From Candidatus Aeolococcus gillhamiae (GTDB taxonomy: Bacteria > Chloroflexota > Dormibacteria > Aeolococcales > Aeolococcaceae): a stretch of DNA of 58,630 nt. A program made the position numbers and the translations under genes. The DNA lies in contig QHBU01000268.1 of assembly GCA_003244045.1 (NCBI GenBank), positions 1 through 58,630 on the forward strand. Direction: 5' to 3'. Shown here piece after piece: positions 32,796 through 42,361 of the stretch; within the stretch, counting starts at the first letter, position 1, and each line of letters begins with the position of its first letter. The notes beneath the pieces are model-generated. The model was not told the origin of the DNA, searched no databases, and saw only the letters and a list, made by a program, of their open reading frames with translations.

Positions 32796-34000
32796 GCGCG
32801 CTGACCATCGACGCGCGGGACGGCTCGGCGCGCACGGGGCGGCTACGCACGGCCCACGGCGACGTGAACACCCCGGCCTTCATGCCCGTGGGCACGCACG
32901 CCACCGTGAAGTCGCTCGACCCCGACGAGGTGCGCGCCTGCGGCGCCGACATCGTGCTGTGTAACGCCTATCACCTGGCGCTGCGACCCGGCGTCGACCT
33001 GATCGAGCGCGCCGGCGGCCTCCACTCCTTCATGGCCTGGGACGGGCCCATCCTCACCGACAGCGGTGGCTTCCAGCTGGTCAGCCTGCGAACTGTCACC
33101 GCGGTCGACGACGACGCGGCGACGTTTGTCTCGCCCTACGACGGCGCGCGGCTACGCGTCACACCGGAGGAGGCGGTAGGCCTGCAGGCGCGGATGAACG
33201 CCGACATCGTCATGTGCCTCGACCAGCCGGTGGCCTGGGGCGCCGACGCCGCACAGGCCGAGGCCGCCACCAAGCGAACGCATCGCTGGGCCGAGCGCTG
33301 CGCAGCGGTGCACCCCGGCGATGGCAGGCTCCTGTTCGGCATCTGTCAGGGCGGTTTCGACGAGCAGGCACGCGCCGCCTCGGCCAGCCGTGTCGCCGGG
33401 CTGGACTTCGACGGGATCGCCGTGGGAGGCCTGTCGGTGGGTGAGCCTCTGGAGGTCATGGAGGCCATGACCGCAGCCTCGGTCGCGGAGCTGCCGGTAG
33501 ACCGTCCGCGCTACTTCATGGGGCTGGGCACCGACGCCGAGCTGCTCACCATGGTGGCGCTCGGCGTCGACATGTTCGACTGCGTCGCGCCCACCCGGCT
33601 GGCCCGCACCGGGGCGGCCCTGACCCCCGACGGCCGCCTGCCACTGCGCCGCGCCGTCTATCGCGACGACCTCCGACCCCTGGTGGATGGGTGCCCCTGT
33701 CCCGCGTGTCGCCGGTTCTCGCGCGCCTACCTGCGCCACCTCATCGGCGCCGGCGAGATCCTCGGCCACCGCCTGCTGACCCTGCACAACGTCACCCACC
33801 TGAGCACGCTGATGGCGGGTGCACGCGAGGCGATCAGCGCAGGCCGCTTTGGCGTCTTCCGTGCGGAGACGGAAGCGCGACTGCGAGCGGCCGGGGACGG
33901 GGAGGAAGGCGCGGACGCGGCAGATGCCGGCCAGCCGCAGCGCATCGGACGGACGGTCGAGTCAGCGCGGATCCCGGGTACACTCGGCCCTCGTGGCTGA
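32792..34000 (+). CDS. tgt: tRNA-guanine transglycosylase
   Basis: Exchanges G34 for preQ1 in tRNAs with GUN anticodons. The TIM-barrel shows TPAFMPVGTHATVKSL, ILTDSGGFQLVSL with the active-site Asp, LLFGICQGG, FDGIAVGGLSVGE and MFDCVAPTRLARTGAALT with the nucleophilic Asp. The zinc site is GCPCPACRRFSRAYLRHLI...LHNV. 402 residues including a roughly 35-residue acidic tail not seen in the core family. That tail contains the secDF promoter in its DNA. GTG start overlaps the queA stop. Confidence 0.96.
   Translation: MSALTIDARDGSARTGRLRTAHGDVNTPAFMPVGTHATVKSLDPDEVRACGADIVLCNAYHLALRPGVDLIERAGGLHSFMAWDGPILTDSGGFQLVSLRTVTAVDDDAATFVSPYDGARLRVTPEEAVGLQARMNADIVMCLDQPVAWGADAAQAEAATKRTHRWAERCAAVHPGDGRLLFGICQGGFDEQARAASASRVAGLDFDGIAVGGLSVGEPLEVMEAMTAASVAELPVDRPRYFMGLGTDAELLTMVALGVDMFDCVAPTRLARTGAALTPDGRLPLRRAVYRDDLRPLVDGCPCPACRRFSRAYLRHLIGAGEILGHRLLTLHNVTHLSTLMAGAREAISAGRFGVFRAETEARLRAAGDGEEGADAADAGQPQRIGRTVESARIPGTLGPRG
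33979..33984 (+). promoter_or_regulatory. -10 box for leaderless secDF
   Basis: TACACT, 8 nt before GTG 33993, inside the 3' end of tgt. Predicted start at about 33991. No Shine-Dalgarno is visible before the GTG. Confidence 0.5.
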
Positions 34001-36470
34001 TTTCTTCCTCCGCGTCACCCGTGTGCGCGTCGTCATCGTCGTCCTCATCGTGCTCGGCGCGCTCTTCATCGACGGGTACAGCATCTTCTACCGGTACGTG
34101 GTGGTTCACCAGCCGTTCCCGCAGAGGCTGACCAGCATCCCGACCATCGCCGGTCACCAGGTGACGTTCGTCAAAGGCCTCGACCTGGTGGGCGGCACCG
34201 AGCTCGTCGTCGAGGTCTGTCACGGCTTCAATGACCCGCCCAGCGTCGGTTGCCGCAATGGACCGAAGGGGCAGACGGTCACCGAGGCGCGCGACAAGAC
34301 CATCCCCCTGCTCACCGCGCGCGTCAACGGCCTCGGTGTCACCGAGGGCAAGGTGTCCGCGCAGGGCTCCGACCAGATCCTCATCCAGCTGCCCGGCGTT
34401 GGCCCGGAGCAGGCCAAGGCCACCGTGGGCACCACCTCGAAGCTTCATTTCGCCACCGCCGTGCGGGGCGCGCCCAACCCCGGCGACCCGCAGTTCCTCG
34501 CCGACCAGGAGCGCCTGTACGACATCAACCAGCTGGGCAACCCCACGCTGTATCCCGCCGGCTACCACTGGAAGATCGACGACGCTCTCGACGCCAGTGA
34601 CGTGACCAACGCCGACGTCGGGGTCGACTCGACCGGCGCCATCGCGGTCAACATCACCTTCAACGACGCGGGGGCGACCGAGTGGAACAAGATCACCACC
34701 GCCGCCTACGCCTTCACCCAGCAGAGCCCAACGAACCCGCCGGCGCAGGCGCACGTGGCCATCTTCCTGGACAAGAGCATCATCACCGCACCGGTGGTGC
34801 AGCAACCGTCGAGCAACAACACGCAGATCACCGGTGGCTTCACCAGCGCGCAGGCGCAGACGCTCGCCAGCGACATCTCCGCCGGTGCACTGCCTGCGGA
34901 GATCGGCAGCGTGCAGACCAACGTGGTCAGCGCCACGCTCGGTCAGCAGACCGTGCAGCGAAGTCTCATCGCAGGCGCGGTCGGGCTGCTGATCATCGTC
35001 CTCTTCATGATCGGCTACTACCGCTTCCCCGGGCTGCTCGCCTGCATCGCGCTGGTCGCCTACGGAGCCATCGTGCTGGCACTCTTCAAGGTGATCGGGG
35101 TGACCATCTCGCTGGCCGCGCTGGCCGGCTTCGTGCTCAGCGTGGGCATGGCGGTCGATGCCAACGTGCTCATCTTTGAGCGAACACGTGATGAATTACG
35201 TCACGGCCGCAGCGTGGCACCGGCGGTCGACACCGGCTTCCGCCGCGCCTTCCCGGCCATTCGCGACAGCAACGTCTCGACGATCATCGCCTGCCTTGTA
35301 CTGGCCATCCTCGGCACCGACGTGGTGCGCGGTTTCGCGATCACGCTGGGCATCGGCGTCGCGGTCAGCTTCTTCAGCGCGGTCACCGTCACACGTGCGC
35401 TGCTGGCCGCCGCGCTGCGCCTGCGCCTGGGCCGCAGCCCCACGCTGTACACACAGATCCACGAGGAGTACGAAGAGAAGCCGCCGCGCGGTCGTTTCGA
35501 CATCGTGCGCTCGCGCAACTGGTACTTCGCCGGTTCGCTGGCGATCATCATCCCGGGGATCCTGGCGATCATCTTCTGGGGCTTCCGACTTGGCCTCGAC
35601 TTCCGTGGTGGTTACAAGGTCGACGTGGCACTCGTGCATCCGACCACGCAGGCCCAGGTGGACACCACCGTCAGGTCTGTCATCGGCAACCTCGAGCCAC
35701 AGATCCAGGCGCAGGCGGCCAACCGCTACGAGATCAGCTTCCTGCCGGGTACGGCCGATAGGGGCAGTGACCCCGTCGTGGCTGTCCAGAACGCGCTCAA
35801 CACGGCCTACGCCATCCCCACCGACCCGAAGACGCACAACCCCGACATCCAGGAGCAGTTCATCGGGCCGAGCGTGGCCGCCGACCTGGTGCGCAGCGCG
35901 ATCATCCTGATCCTGGTCGCGTCGGCGCTGATCGCCATCTATCTGGCGCTGGCGTTCCGCCGCCAGCGCGCCATCTCGGCCTGGCGCTTCTCCGCGTGTG
36001 CGTTCTTCAAGCTGCTCCACGATGTCTTCGTCCTGGCCGGAATTTGGGCCATCCTCGGGCACTTCACCAGCCTCGGCGAGGTGGACACGCTCTTCGTGAC
36101 CGCGATCCTGACATCGGTGGCGTTCTCCATCCACGACACGATCGTGGTGTTCGACCGCGTCCGCGAGAACCTCAAGTTCGGGCCGCGGCTCACGTTCGAC
36201 CAGGTGATCAACCTGTCGACGGTGCAGACGATGACGCGCTCGCTCAACACGTCGCTCACCGTTGTGTTCGTGCTCCTCGCCCTGGTCCTCTTCGGTGGTG
36301 CGACGATCACGGGCTTCGTCCTTGCCCTTCTCATCGGGATCGTCACCGGCACGTACAGCTCCATCTTCAACGCCAGCACGCTGCTGGTCGCGTGGCAGAA
36401 GGCGTCGGCGATGCGCAGCGGCGGAGCGCCACCACCTGGCTCGCAGCGGAGGGTGGCTCGGGCCGCCTAG
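33993..36470 (+). CDS. secDF: SecD-SecF fused protein export subunit
   Basis: 825-residue fusion of SecD and SecF, RND-type membrane proteins that use proton flow to pull secreted proteins through SecYEG. The SecD half has helix 1 (about 8-30), the D1 motif KGLDLVGGTELVVEV, the large periplasmic P1 domain and FVLSVGMAVDANVLIFERTRDEL (D4/D5). The SecF half begins about residue 500 with its own helix, GFRLGLDFRGGYKVDV, and FSIHDTIVVFDRVRENL. Most neighbours of queA-tgt in bacteria include yajC; none is present here. GTG 33993 overlaps the end of tgt by 8 nt. Confidence 0.94.
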   Translation: MADFFLRVTRVRVVIVVLIVLGALFIDGYSIFYRYVVVHQPFPQRLTSIPTIAGHQVTFVKGLDLVGGTELVVEVCHGFNDPPSVGCRNGPKGQTVTEARDKTIPLLTARVNGLGVTEGKVSAQGSDQILIQLPGVGPEQAKATVGTTSKLHFATAVRGAPNPGDPQFLADQERLYDINQLGNPTLYPAGYHWKIDDALDASDVTNADVGVDSTGAIAVNITFNDAGATEWNKITTAAYAFTQQSPTNPPAQAHVAIFLDKSIITAPVVQQPSSNNTQITGGFTSAQAQTLASDISAGALPAEIGSVQTNVVSATLGQQTVQRSLIAGAVGLLIIVLFMIGYYRFPGLLACIALVAYGAIVLALFKVIGVTISLAALAGFVLSVGMAVDANVLIFERTRDELRHGRSVAPAVDTGFRRAFPAIRDSNVSTIIACLVLAILGTDVVRGFAITLGIGVAVSFFSAVTVTRALLAAALRLRLGRSPTLYTQIHEEYEEKPPRGRFDIVRSRNWYFAGSLAIIIPGILAIIFWGFRLGLDFRGGYKVDVALVHPTTQAQVDTTVRSVIGNLEPQIQAQAANRYEISFLPGTADRGSDPVVAVQNALNTAYAIPTDPKTHNPDIQEQFIGPSVAADLVRSAIILILVASALIAIYLALAFRRQRAISAWRFSACAFFKLLHDVFVLAGIWAILGHFTSLGEVDTLFVTAILTSVAFSIHDTIVVFDRVRENLKFGPRLTFDQVINLSTVQTMTRSLNTSLTVVFVLLALVLFGGATITGFVLALLIGIVTGTYSSIFNASTLLVAWQKASAMRSGGAPPPGSQRRVARAA

Positions 36471-36487
36471 ACCATCCGCGTGAACAC

Positions 36488-36952
36488 ATGAATACCGTCT
36501 CGACAGAACAGCTGATCGAGCTCGTGCAGCCGTCGCTTCGCCACCTCGGCCTCGACCTCGTCGACCTGCAGTGGCGGCCGGGACGGAGCAGCGTGCTGCG
36601 CCTGGTCATCGATTCGGCGCAGGGTGTCAGCCTCGACGACTGCGAGCGCGTCTCCCACGCGGTGGGCGCCGTCCTCGACGCCTACGACCCGATCGCCGGC
36701 CGCTACGCGCTGGAGGTGTCGTCGCCGGGGGCCGAGCGACCGCTGCGCACCGAGCTGGAGTGGCAGTCCGCGGTGGGACGCCGGGTCAATGTCCGGGTAC
36801 GCAGCGGCGACGCCGAGATGATCATCGAGGGCCGGCTGCTCCACCTCGACGACAGCAGCGTGGAGGTGGAGGCCCGCGACCGCAACCGCCGCCGCCTGAC
36901 GACGTTGTTCCGGGCCGACGTCATCGCCGCGCGCATCGTCGTCGACATCTGA
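36488..36952 (+). CDS. rimP: Ribosome maturation factor RimP
   Basis: Needed for 30S subunit maturation. 154 residues: N-terminal alpha/beta domain (LIELVQPSLRHLGLDLVDLQ, VLRLVIDSAQGVSLDDCERV) with YALEVSSPGAERPL, and a C-terminal SH3-like barrel. RimP followed by nusA, ylxR, infB, rbfA and truB is one of the most conserved operons in bacteria. It starts 17 nt after secDF. Confidence 0.94.
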   Translation: MNTVSTEQLIELVQPSLRHLGLDLVDLQWRPGRSSVLRLVIDSAQGVSLDDCERVSHAVGAVLDAYDPIAGRYALEVSSPGAERPLRTELEWQSAVGRRVNVRVRSGDAEMIIEGRLLHLDDSSVEVEARDRNRRRLTTLFRADVIAARIVVDI

Positions 36953-36954
36953 CC

Positions 36955-37917
36955 ATGGCCGACATGGTCCCGGACCTGCTCGACGGCGTCATAGCCACGC
37001 TGCGCGAGAGCACCGCGCTCAGCGACGATCGGCTCGCCGCGCTGTTCGAATCCGCTTTCGAGGAAACCTACCGGCGGGTGATCGACGACGACAGCGCGGT
37101 GCACGCCCGGGTCGACCTGCTGTCCGGCAGCTGCACCATGTACCGGCGTGGGCCGGACGGTGAGGAGCTCGCTGTCGACGTCGCCGTGCCCGACTTCCCG
37201 CGCCAGGCGGCGCAGGCGGCCCGAGCCGCGGTGGCAACAGCGCTGCGCGAGGCCGGCAAGGACCGCGTCCTCCGTGAGGCGTCGCTGCGGCGCGGCGAGC
37301 TGATCGACACCATCGTCGACACCCATTCCGGACCGGTCTGGTACCTGCGCGCCGGCGACCTGCGCGTCCTACTGCCACCCGAGGAGCAGATCCCGGGCGA
37401 GGAGCTGGTGCCGGGCCGGCACCTCAAGGTCATGGTGCTCGAGGGGCGGCGGCGCAGCCAGGACGCCGTCGTGGTGGTGTCCCGCTCCCACCCCCAGCTG
37501 CTCCGGCTCCTCCTCGAGCAGGAAGTGCCCGAGGCCGCCAACGGCCAGGTGCTGGTGCGCGGCATCGTCCGCGAGGCCGGCCGGCGCAGCAAGGTCGCGG
37601 TGGAGGCGGCCGACCCCGCCGTCGATGCCCGGGGCGCGTGCATCGGCCCGCGCGGCATCCGCCACCAGGCGATCACCTCCGTGCTCGGCGGCGAGCAGGT
37701 CCAGATCGTGGTCTGGTCGGATGACCCGGCCACATACATCGCCAATGCCCTGGCGCCGGCGACAGTCCGGGGGGTCGAGCTCGACGAGGCCACCCGGACG
37801 GCCACGGTCACGGTCGACACCGACCAGCTTTCCCTGGCGATCGGCAGGGGAGGGGACAACGCCCGGCTCGTCGCCCGCCTGTGCGGCTGGCGGATCGACG
37901 TGGTCGCCGGCGAGTAG
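36955..37917 (+). CDS. nusA: Transcription termination/antitermination protein NusA
   Basis: RNA-polymerase-associated factor for pausing, termination and antitermination. 320 residues, the short form without C-terminal acidic repeats: N-terminal polymerase-binding domain (about 1-115, AALFESAFEETYRRVID), S1 domain (about 120-185, DTHSGPVWYLRAGDLRVLLP), KH1 (VSRSHPQLLRLLLEQEVPE, AVDARGACIGPRGIRHQAI) and KH2 (TDQLSLAIGRGGDNARLVAR). ATG 36955 lies 2 nt after the rimP stop; an in-frame ATG follows at 36964. Confidence 0.95.
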   Translation: MADMVPDLLDGVIATLRESTALSDDRLAALFESAFEETYRRVIDDDSAVHARVDLLSGSCTMYRRGPDGEELAVDVAVPDFPRQAAQAARAAVATALREAGKDRVLREASLRRGELIDTIVDTHSGPVWYLRAGDLRVLLPPEEQIPGEELVPGRHLKVMVLEGRRRSQDAVVVVSRSHPQLLRLLLEQEVPEAANGQVLVRGIVREAGRRSKVAVEAADPAVDARGACIGPRGIRHQAITSVLGGEQVQIVVWSDDPATYIANALAPATVRGVELDEATRTATVTVDTDQLSLAIGRGGDNARLVARLCGWRIDVVAGE

Positions 37918-37920
37918 CGG

Positions 37921-38214
37921 ATGACCCCACAACTGCCCCAACGCACCTGCGTGGGCTGCCGCCGGGTCCGAAGCAGGCCCGAACTGGTGCGGCTCGCCCT
38001 TGGAAGCCACGGACAGGTTACTCTTGATGCTCGCAACCAGCTTCCCGGCCGGGGAGCCTACCTCTGCGCGGACGGCAGCGACTGCCTGACGCAGGCACGG
38101 CGCCGGCGGGCACTGACGCGTTCCCTGCGGGTGGGGGAAGATGTCATCAACTACGAGGAACTGAGCGCAACCCTCGAGGCGCTCAGACAGGAGGTCCAGC
38201 CATCGCCACGGTGA
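37921..38214 (+). CDS. ylxR: YlxR-family RNA-binding protein (DUF448)
   Basis: 97-residue basic protein with the family start RTCVGCRRVRSRPELVRLAL and GRGAYLCADGSDCLTQARRR. YlxR proteins are found almost always between nusA and infB and are thought to bind RNA; in recent work they are linked to RNase P activity. Its 3' end carries the AGGAGGT ribosome-binding site of infB and overlaps infB by 13 nt. Confidence 0.93.
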   Translation: MTPQLPQRTCVGCRRVRSRPELVRLALGSHGQVTLDARNQLPGRGAYLCADGSDCLTQARRRRALTRSLRVGEDVINYEELSATLEALRQEVQPSPR

Positions 38215-39986
38215 AGAAGCTCACCCTGCCGGCCACGGTGCCGGTCAAGGAGCTCGCCGAACGTCTCTCGGTCTCCGGGCCGGAGCTCATCAAGTACCTG
38301 ATGGGCAATGGAGTCATGGCCAGCCTCAACCAGTCCGTCGACTTCGACACCGCCGCGCTGGCCGCCGATCACTTCGGCTTCGAGGCGGAGAGCGAGGAGG
38401 CGGTCGCCGAGGCCGCCCCGGCCTCGACCCGGCGCCGCCACCCCCTTCTCGACCAGTCCCGCGCCGACCCCAAGAGCCTGGTGGCGCGGCCGCCGGTGGT
38501 GACCGTGCTCGGCCACGTCGACCACGGCAAGACCTCGCTGCTCGACGCCATCCGCGAGACCGCGGTGGCCTCGGGGGAGGCGGGCGGGATCACTCAGAAG
38601 ATCGGCGCATACCAGGTCGAGAAGAGCGGCCGGAAGATCACGTTCGTCGATACCCCGGGCCACGAGGCCTTCACGGCGATGCGCGCCCGCGGGGCCGACG
38701 TGACCGACATCGCGGTTCTCGTCGTCGCCGCCGACGACGGGGTCATGCCCCAGACCGAGGAGGCCATCCAGCACGTCCGCAGCGCGGAGGTGCCGATCAT
38801 CGTCGCCCTCAACAAGATCGACAAGGACGGGGCCAACCCGGATCGCATCCTCCAGCAGCTCGCCGACCGCGGCCTGGTGAGCAGCGACTACGGCGGTGAC
38901 GTGACGGTCGTCCGCACCAGCGCCAAGACGGGCGAGGGCGTCACCGACCTGCTCGACATGATCCTGCTCACCGCCGACGCCGAGGTCGAACCCAAGGCCG
39001 ACCCCAAGGTGGGCGCCGTCGGGACCGTCATCGAGTCGCATCGCGATCCCGGCCGTGGGCCGGTCGCCACCGTCCTCGTCCAGAACGGCACGCTGCGCGT
39101 GGGCGACTACATCGTCGCCGGCCAGGTCTACGGGCGCATCCGTGCGCTGCTCGACGAGCGCGGCGAGCGCATGCAGCAGGCGGCGCCGAGCACGCCCGCG
39201 GTGGTCACCGGGCTCTCCGGGGTCGCCGAGGCCGGCGATGTGTTCCAGGTCATGGCCAACGAGCGCAGCGCGCGATCGCTGGCCGAGGAACGCGGCTTCG
39301 CCGCCAAGCAGCAGCAGGCGCAGCCGGTGCGCCGGATCACCCTGGCCGATCTCGCGTCGCAGGTGGCCGAGGGCTCCGTCAAGTCGCTCAACGTCATCGT
39401 CAAGGCCGAGGCCAACGGATCCCTCGAGGCGCTGCGCGGCCAAATCGAGAAGATCGAGGATCCCAACGTCAAGGTCGTCATCGTCGCTTCCGGTGTCGGC
39501 CCCGTCGGCGAGGCGGACGTCAACCTCGCCGCGGTCACCGACTCGATCGTCATCGGGTTCAACGTCCGCCCTGACGACCGAGCCAAGGCAGCTGCCGACA
39601 CCCAGGGCGTCGACGTGCGCTACTACGACGTCATCTACCAGATCGCCGACGACATCGCCAAGGCCATCAAGGGGCTGTACGAACCCACATTCGTGGACGT
39701 CTTCCAGGGCCGCGCCGAGGTTCGCCAGGTGTTCACCGTCGACGGCAGGCCGGCGATCGCGGGCTCGCACGTCATCGACGGGCGCATTCCCCGCAACTCC
39801 ATCTGTACGGTGCTGCGTGACGGCAAGCAGATCGCCCGAAGTCGCGTCGCCGTGCTCAAGCGGTTCAAGGACGACGTTCGCGAGGTGGCCCGCGGCTACG
39901 ACTGCGGCATCACCTTGGAGGACTTCGGCGACTTCGCGGTCGGCGACGTCCTCGAGGCGTACACGGTCGAGCAGCAGAACCTGTGA
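38202..39986 (+). CDS. infB: Translation initiation factor IF-2, probable AUC start
   Basis: GTPase that places initiator tRNA on the 30S subunit. 594 residues: a short N-terminal IF2-N domain ([21 protein letters not shown]), the G domain with GHVDHGKTS (about 104), [16 protein letters not shown] and ALNKIDKDG, then domains II-IV ([18 protein letters not shown]). Only one IF2-N unit and no long N-terminal extension. ATC 38202 is 6 nt after AGGAGGT (38189-38195); GTG 38211 in the same frame is 15 nt away, too far for that site. The choice of ATC is inference. Confidence 0.93.
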   Translation: MATVKKLTLPATVPVKELAERLSVSGPELIKYLMGNGVMASLNQSVDFDTAALAADHFGFEAESEEAVAEAAPASTRRRHPLLDQSRADPKSLVARPPVVTVLGHVDHGKTSLLDAIRETAVASGEAGGITQKIGAYQVEKSGRKITFVDTPGHEAFTAMRARGADVTDIAVLVVAADDGVMPQTEEAIQHVRSAEVPIIVALNKIDKDGANPDRILQQLADRGLVSSDYGGDVTVVRTSAKTGEGVTDLLDMILLTADAEVEPKADPKVGAVGTVIESHRDPGRGPVATVLVQNGTLRVGDYIVAGQVYGRIRALLDERGERMQQAAPSTPAVVTGLSGVAEAGDVFQVMANERSARSLAEERGFAAKQQQAQPVRRITLADLASQVAEGSVKSLNVIVKAEANGSLEALRGQIEKIEDPNVKVVIVASGVGPVGEADVNLAAVTDSIVIGFNVRPDDRAKAAADTQGVDVRYYDVIYQIADDIAKAIKGLYEPTFVDVFQGRAEVRQVFTVDGRPAIAGSHVIDGRIPRNSICTVLRDGKQIARSRVAVLKRFKDDVREVARGYDCGITLEDFGDFAVGDVLEAYTVEQQNL

Positions 39987-40023
39987 GTGCCGCAGCGGCT
40001 CGCTGTCGCAGCAGGGCCGGGTC

Positions 40024-40443
40024 ATGACCACTAGCTTCCACAGCCACGCCCAGCACGGCACACGGCCACCGCGGAGCGAGCGCGTCGCCGAGTTGCTGCG
40101 CCAGGAGATCTCTCAGATGATGCTGATCGAGATGAAGGATCCCCGGGTGAGGATGGCTTCGATCAGCGAAGTGAAGCTGGCGCGCGACATGAAGAGCGCG
40201 CGGGTCATGGTCAGTGCGGTCGGGGATGACCGTGAGCGCCGTGCCGTGGTCACCGCTTTGCGTCACGCCGAAGGATACCTCCGCGGCGAGCTCGGAGCAC
40301 GACTGGAGAATCTCAAGACGCCTCCGAAGCTGCGCTTCGAGCTGGACGAGTCGATCGCCTACAGCATCCACATCGCCAGCGTGCTGCGCGAGCTGGAGCC
40401 GCCGAGCGACAGCGCCGAACCCGTTGCCGAGGTTGCCGAATGA
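40024..40443 (+). CDS. rbfA: Ribosome-binding factor A
   Basis: Cold-shock factor binding the 30S head-neck region during maturation. 139 residues with the KH-like core: RSERVAELLRQEISQMMLIE, DPRVRMASISEVKLARDMKS, AKVYVS-type ARVMVSAVGDD, and LRFELDESIAYSIHIASVLREL. Starts 37 nt after infB at ATG 40024 with GGGCCGG upstream; its stop overlaps the next ATG (ATGA). Confidence 0.94.
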   Translation: MTTSFHSHAQHGTRPPRSERVAELLRQEISQMMLIEMKDPRVRMASISEVKLARDMKSARVMVSAVGDDRERRAVVTALRHAEGYLRGELGARLENLKTPPKLRFELDESIAYSIHIASVLRELEPPSDSAEPVAEVAE

Positions 40444-41435
40444 CCGCCGCCGTGACCACGTGGCCCGAGCTCGAGGACGTCGTCGGCGACATCCGCGCGG
40501 TCATCGATCGGAAGCGCGTCATCGCGTGCCTGCCCCACAAGGACGCCGATGCGGACAGCCTCGGCTCGGCCCTGGGATTCGCGCTGTCACTGCGCTCCAC
40601 GGGGCATGATGTGCGCGTGGTGGTGCCGTCGCCGCTGCCGCGGATGCTCGAGTACCTCCCGGGTTTCGAGACCATCTCCGAGGACCCGGGCGACATCGAC
40701 GCGCTGTTCACGTTCGACTGCGCCACGGTCGCCCGCTTCGGCGATAAGCAGGACCTGATCCGTCGCACCGACACGGTGGTCAACATCGACCACCACGTCA
40801 GCAACGAGGGCTTCGGCACCATCAACCTCATCGAGGCCAGGGCCAGCGCCACGGGCCAGGTCGTGCACCGCCTGCTGACCACGATCGGAGCGCCGATCAC
40901 CGCGGGGGTCGCCACCAACCTGTATGCGGCGCTCTTCACGGACACCGGCGGGTTCCGACACGAGGACACGACGGAGGAGGCTCTGCGCCTTGGGGCCGAC
41001 CTCGTCGCTGCCGGCGCCAACGCGGGCTGGGTGGCGCTGAAGAGCTACAAGTCGCGCTCGCTGCCGCAGATCAAGCTCGAGGGACTCGCCGTCGCGCGCC
41101 TGCACACCGAGTTCGAAGGCCGGCTGGTGTGGTCACAGATCACCCAGGCCATGCTCGAGGAGGCCGGCGCGGACATGATGGAGTCCGAGGGTGCCATCGA
41201 CCAGCTGCAGAGCATCGACACCATGGAGATCGCTCTGCTGTTCAAGGAGAACTCCCCCGGTGTCACCAAGGTGAGCGTGCGCACTCGCGACCCGTACGAC
41301 GCCACCGCGGTCTGCCGCCCGTTCGGCGGGGGAGGCCACCACCGCGCGGCTGGCGCGGAGCTGAGCGAACCGCTCGCGGTCTTCGAGCCGCGCGTTCTCG
41401 ACGTCGCCCGGGAGCTGCTGCGGTCGGCGGAGTGA
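40440..41435 (+). CDS. nrnA: DHH-family bifunctional oligoribonuclease/PAP phosphatase
   Basis: DHH/DHHA1 phosphoesterase of the NrnA type, which degrades nano-RNAs and pAp. Motifs: CLPHKDADADSLGSALG (motif I-II), TFDCATVARFG, NIDHHVSNEGFGTINLIE (DHH motif, about 119), LYAALFTDTGGFRHEDT and the DHHA1 ending RPFGGGGHHRAAGAEL (about 300). 331 residues. It lies between rbfA and truB, the normal place for this gene, with ATGA and GTGA overlaps on both sides. Confidence 0.93.
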   Translation: MTAAVTTWPELEDVVGDIRAVIDRKRVIACLPHKDADADSLGSALGFALSLRSTGHDVRVVVPSPLPRMLEYLPGFETISEDPGDIDALFTFDCATVARFGDKQDLIRRTDTVVNIDHHVSNEGFGTINLIEARASATGQVVHRLLTTIGAPITAGVATNLYAALFTDTGGFRHEDTTEEALRLGADLVAAGANAGWVALKSYKSRSLPQIKLEGLAVARLHTEFEGRLVWSQITQAMLEEAGADMMESEGAIDQLQSIDTMEIALLFKENSPGVTKVSVRTRDPYDATAVCRPFGGGGHHRAAGAELSEPLAVFEPRVLDVARELLRSAE

Positions 41436-42358
41436 CCCCGACCCTGGTCGGGCCGCGAACCACGACCACCACACACAGCGGGATCCTCGCCATCGACAAG
41501 CCCGCCGGTATGACCTCGTTCGACGCCGTCCGCGCGGTGCGGCGGATCTTCAACGAGCGGCGGGTGGGCCACGCCGGCACGCTCGACCCCACGGCCACCG
41601 GGCTCTTGCCGGTGTGTGTCGGACAGGCCACCCGCCTGGTCGACTATTTCCACCAGCAGAGCAAGACGTACCGGTGCGTGGTGCGCTTCGGCGAGGTGAG
41701 TAGCACGCTCGATACCGAGGGTGACGTAGTGGCGGGCGGGGACGCGTCGGGGATCACTTCGGCGGAGGTGTGTGACGCCGCCGCGCGGTTCGTCGGAGAC
41801 ATCGAGCAGGTGCCCCCGATGCACTCCGCGGTGCGGCACGAGGGCAAGCATCTCTACGAGCTGGCCCGCAGCGGCCAGGAGGTCGAGCGCAGACCGAGGA
41901 CGGTTCGGATCGAGAGCATCGAGGTCACTGGGTTCCGCCCGGGCGCGCGGTGCGAAGCCGACCTCACCGTAGTCAGCGGCAAGGGCGCGTACATGCGCGT
42001 GCTGGCCGCGGACATCGGAGAGCGCCTCGGCACGGGGGCGTTGCTGGCGTGGCTGTCGCGCACCGCCTACGGTCCGCTGCTGGTCGAGGACGCGCTGACG
42101 CCGGAGGCGCTGGCGGAGTTGCCAGATCCCACGACCGCCCTGCTCCCACTGGACCGCGCGGTGGACTTCCTGCCGCGCGTCGACCTGGGGCCACAGCAGG
42201 CGACGATGGTGGGCAGGGGGCAGTCGGTATGGCTGCCGCGCGTGCCGGAGCTGACGGCCGGCGCGCAGTGCCGCGTGCACAGCTCCGGCGGCCGCCTGAT
42301 CGCCATCGGCGAGATCGCCGGCAACCTGCTGCGGCCGACGAAGGTCCTCAACACCTAG
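41432..42358 (+). CDS. truB: tRNA pseudouridine-55 synthase
   Basis: Makes pseudouridine 55 in the T loop of tRNAs. 308 residues: LAIDKPAGMTSFDAVRAVRR, VGHAGTLDPTATGLLPVCVG with the catalytic Asp, KTYRCVVRFGEVSSTLDTEG, VPPMHSAVRHEGKHLYELAR and CSKGTY-like VVSGKGAYMRVLAADIGERL. A C-terminal PUA-like segment follows. GTG 41432 is the GTGA overlap with nrnA. Followed by ribF after 3 nt. Confidence 0.95.
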   Translation: MTPTLVGPRTTTTTHSGILAIDKPAGMTSFDAVRAVRRIFNERRVGHAGTLDPTATGLLPVCVGQATRLVDYFHQQSKTYRCVVRFGEVSSTLDTEGDVVAGGDASGITSAEVCDAAARFVGDIEQVPPMHSAVRHEGKHLYELARSGQEVERRPRTVRIESIEVTGFRPGARCEADLTVVSGKGAYMRVLAADIGERLGTGALLAWLSRTAYGPLLVEDALTPEALAELPDPTTALLPLDRAVDFLPRVDLGPQQATMVGRGQSVWLPRVPELTAGAQCRVHSSGGRLIAIGEIAGNLLRPTKVLNT

Positions 42359-42361
42359 CCC

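Noticed and set aside
38151-40061. 636-residue minus-strand open frame opposite infB
   Set aside because: Antisense shadow of infB; His/Asp/Gly-rich with no known fold.
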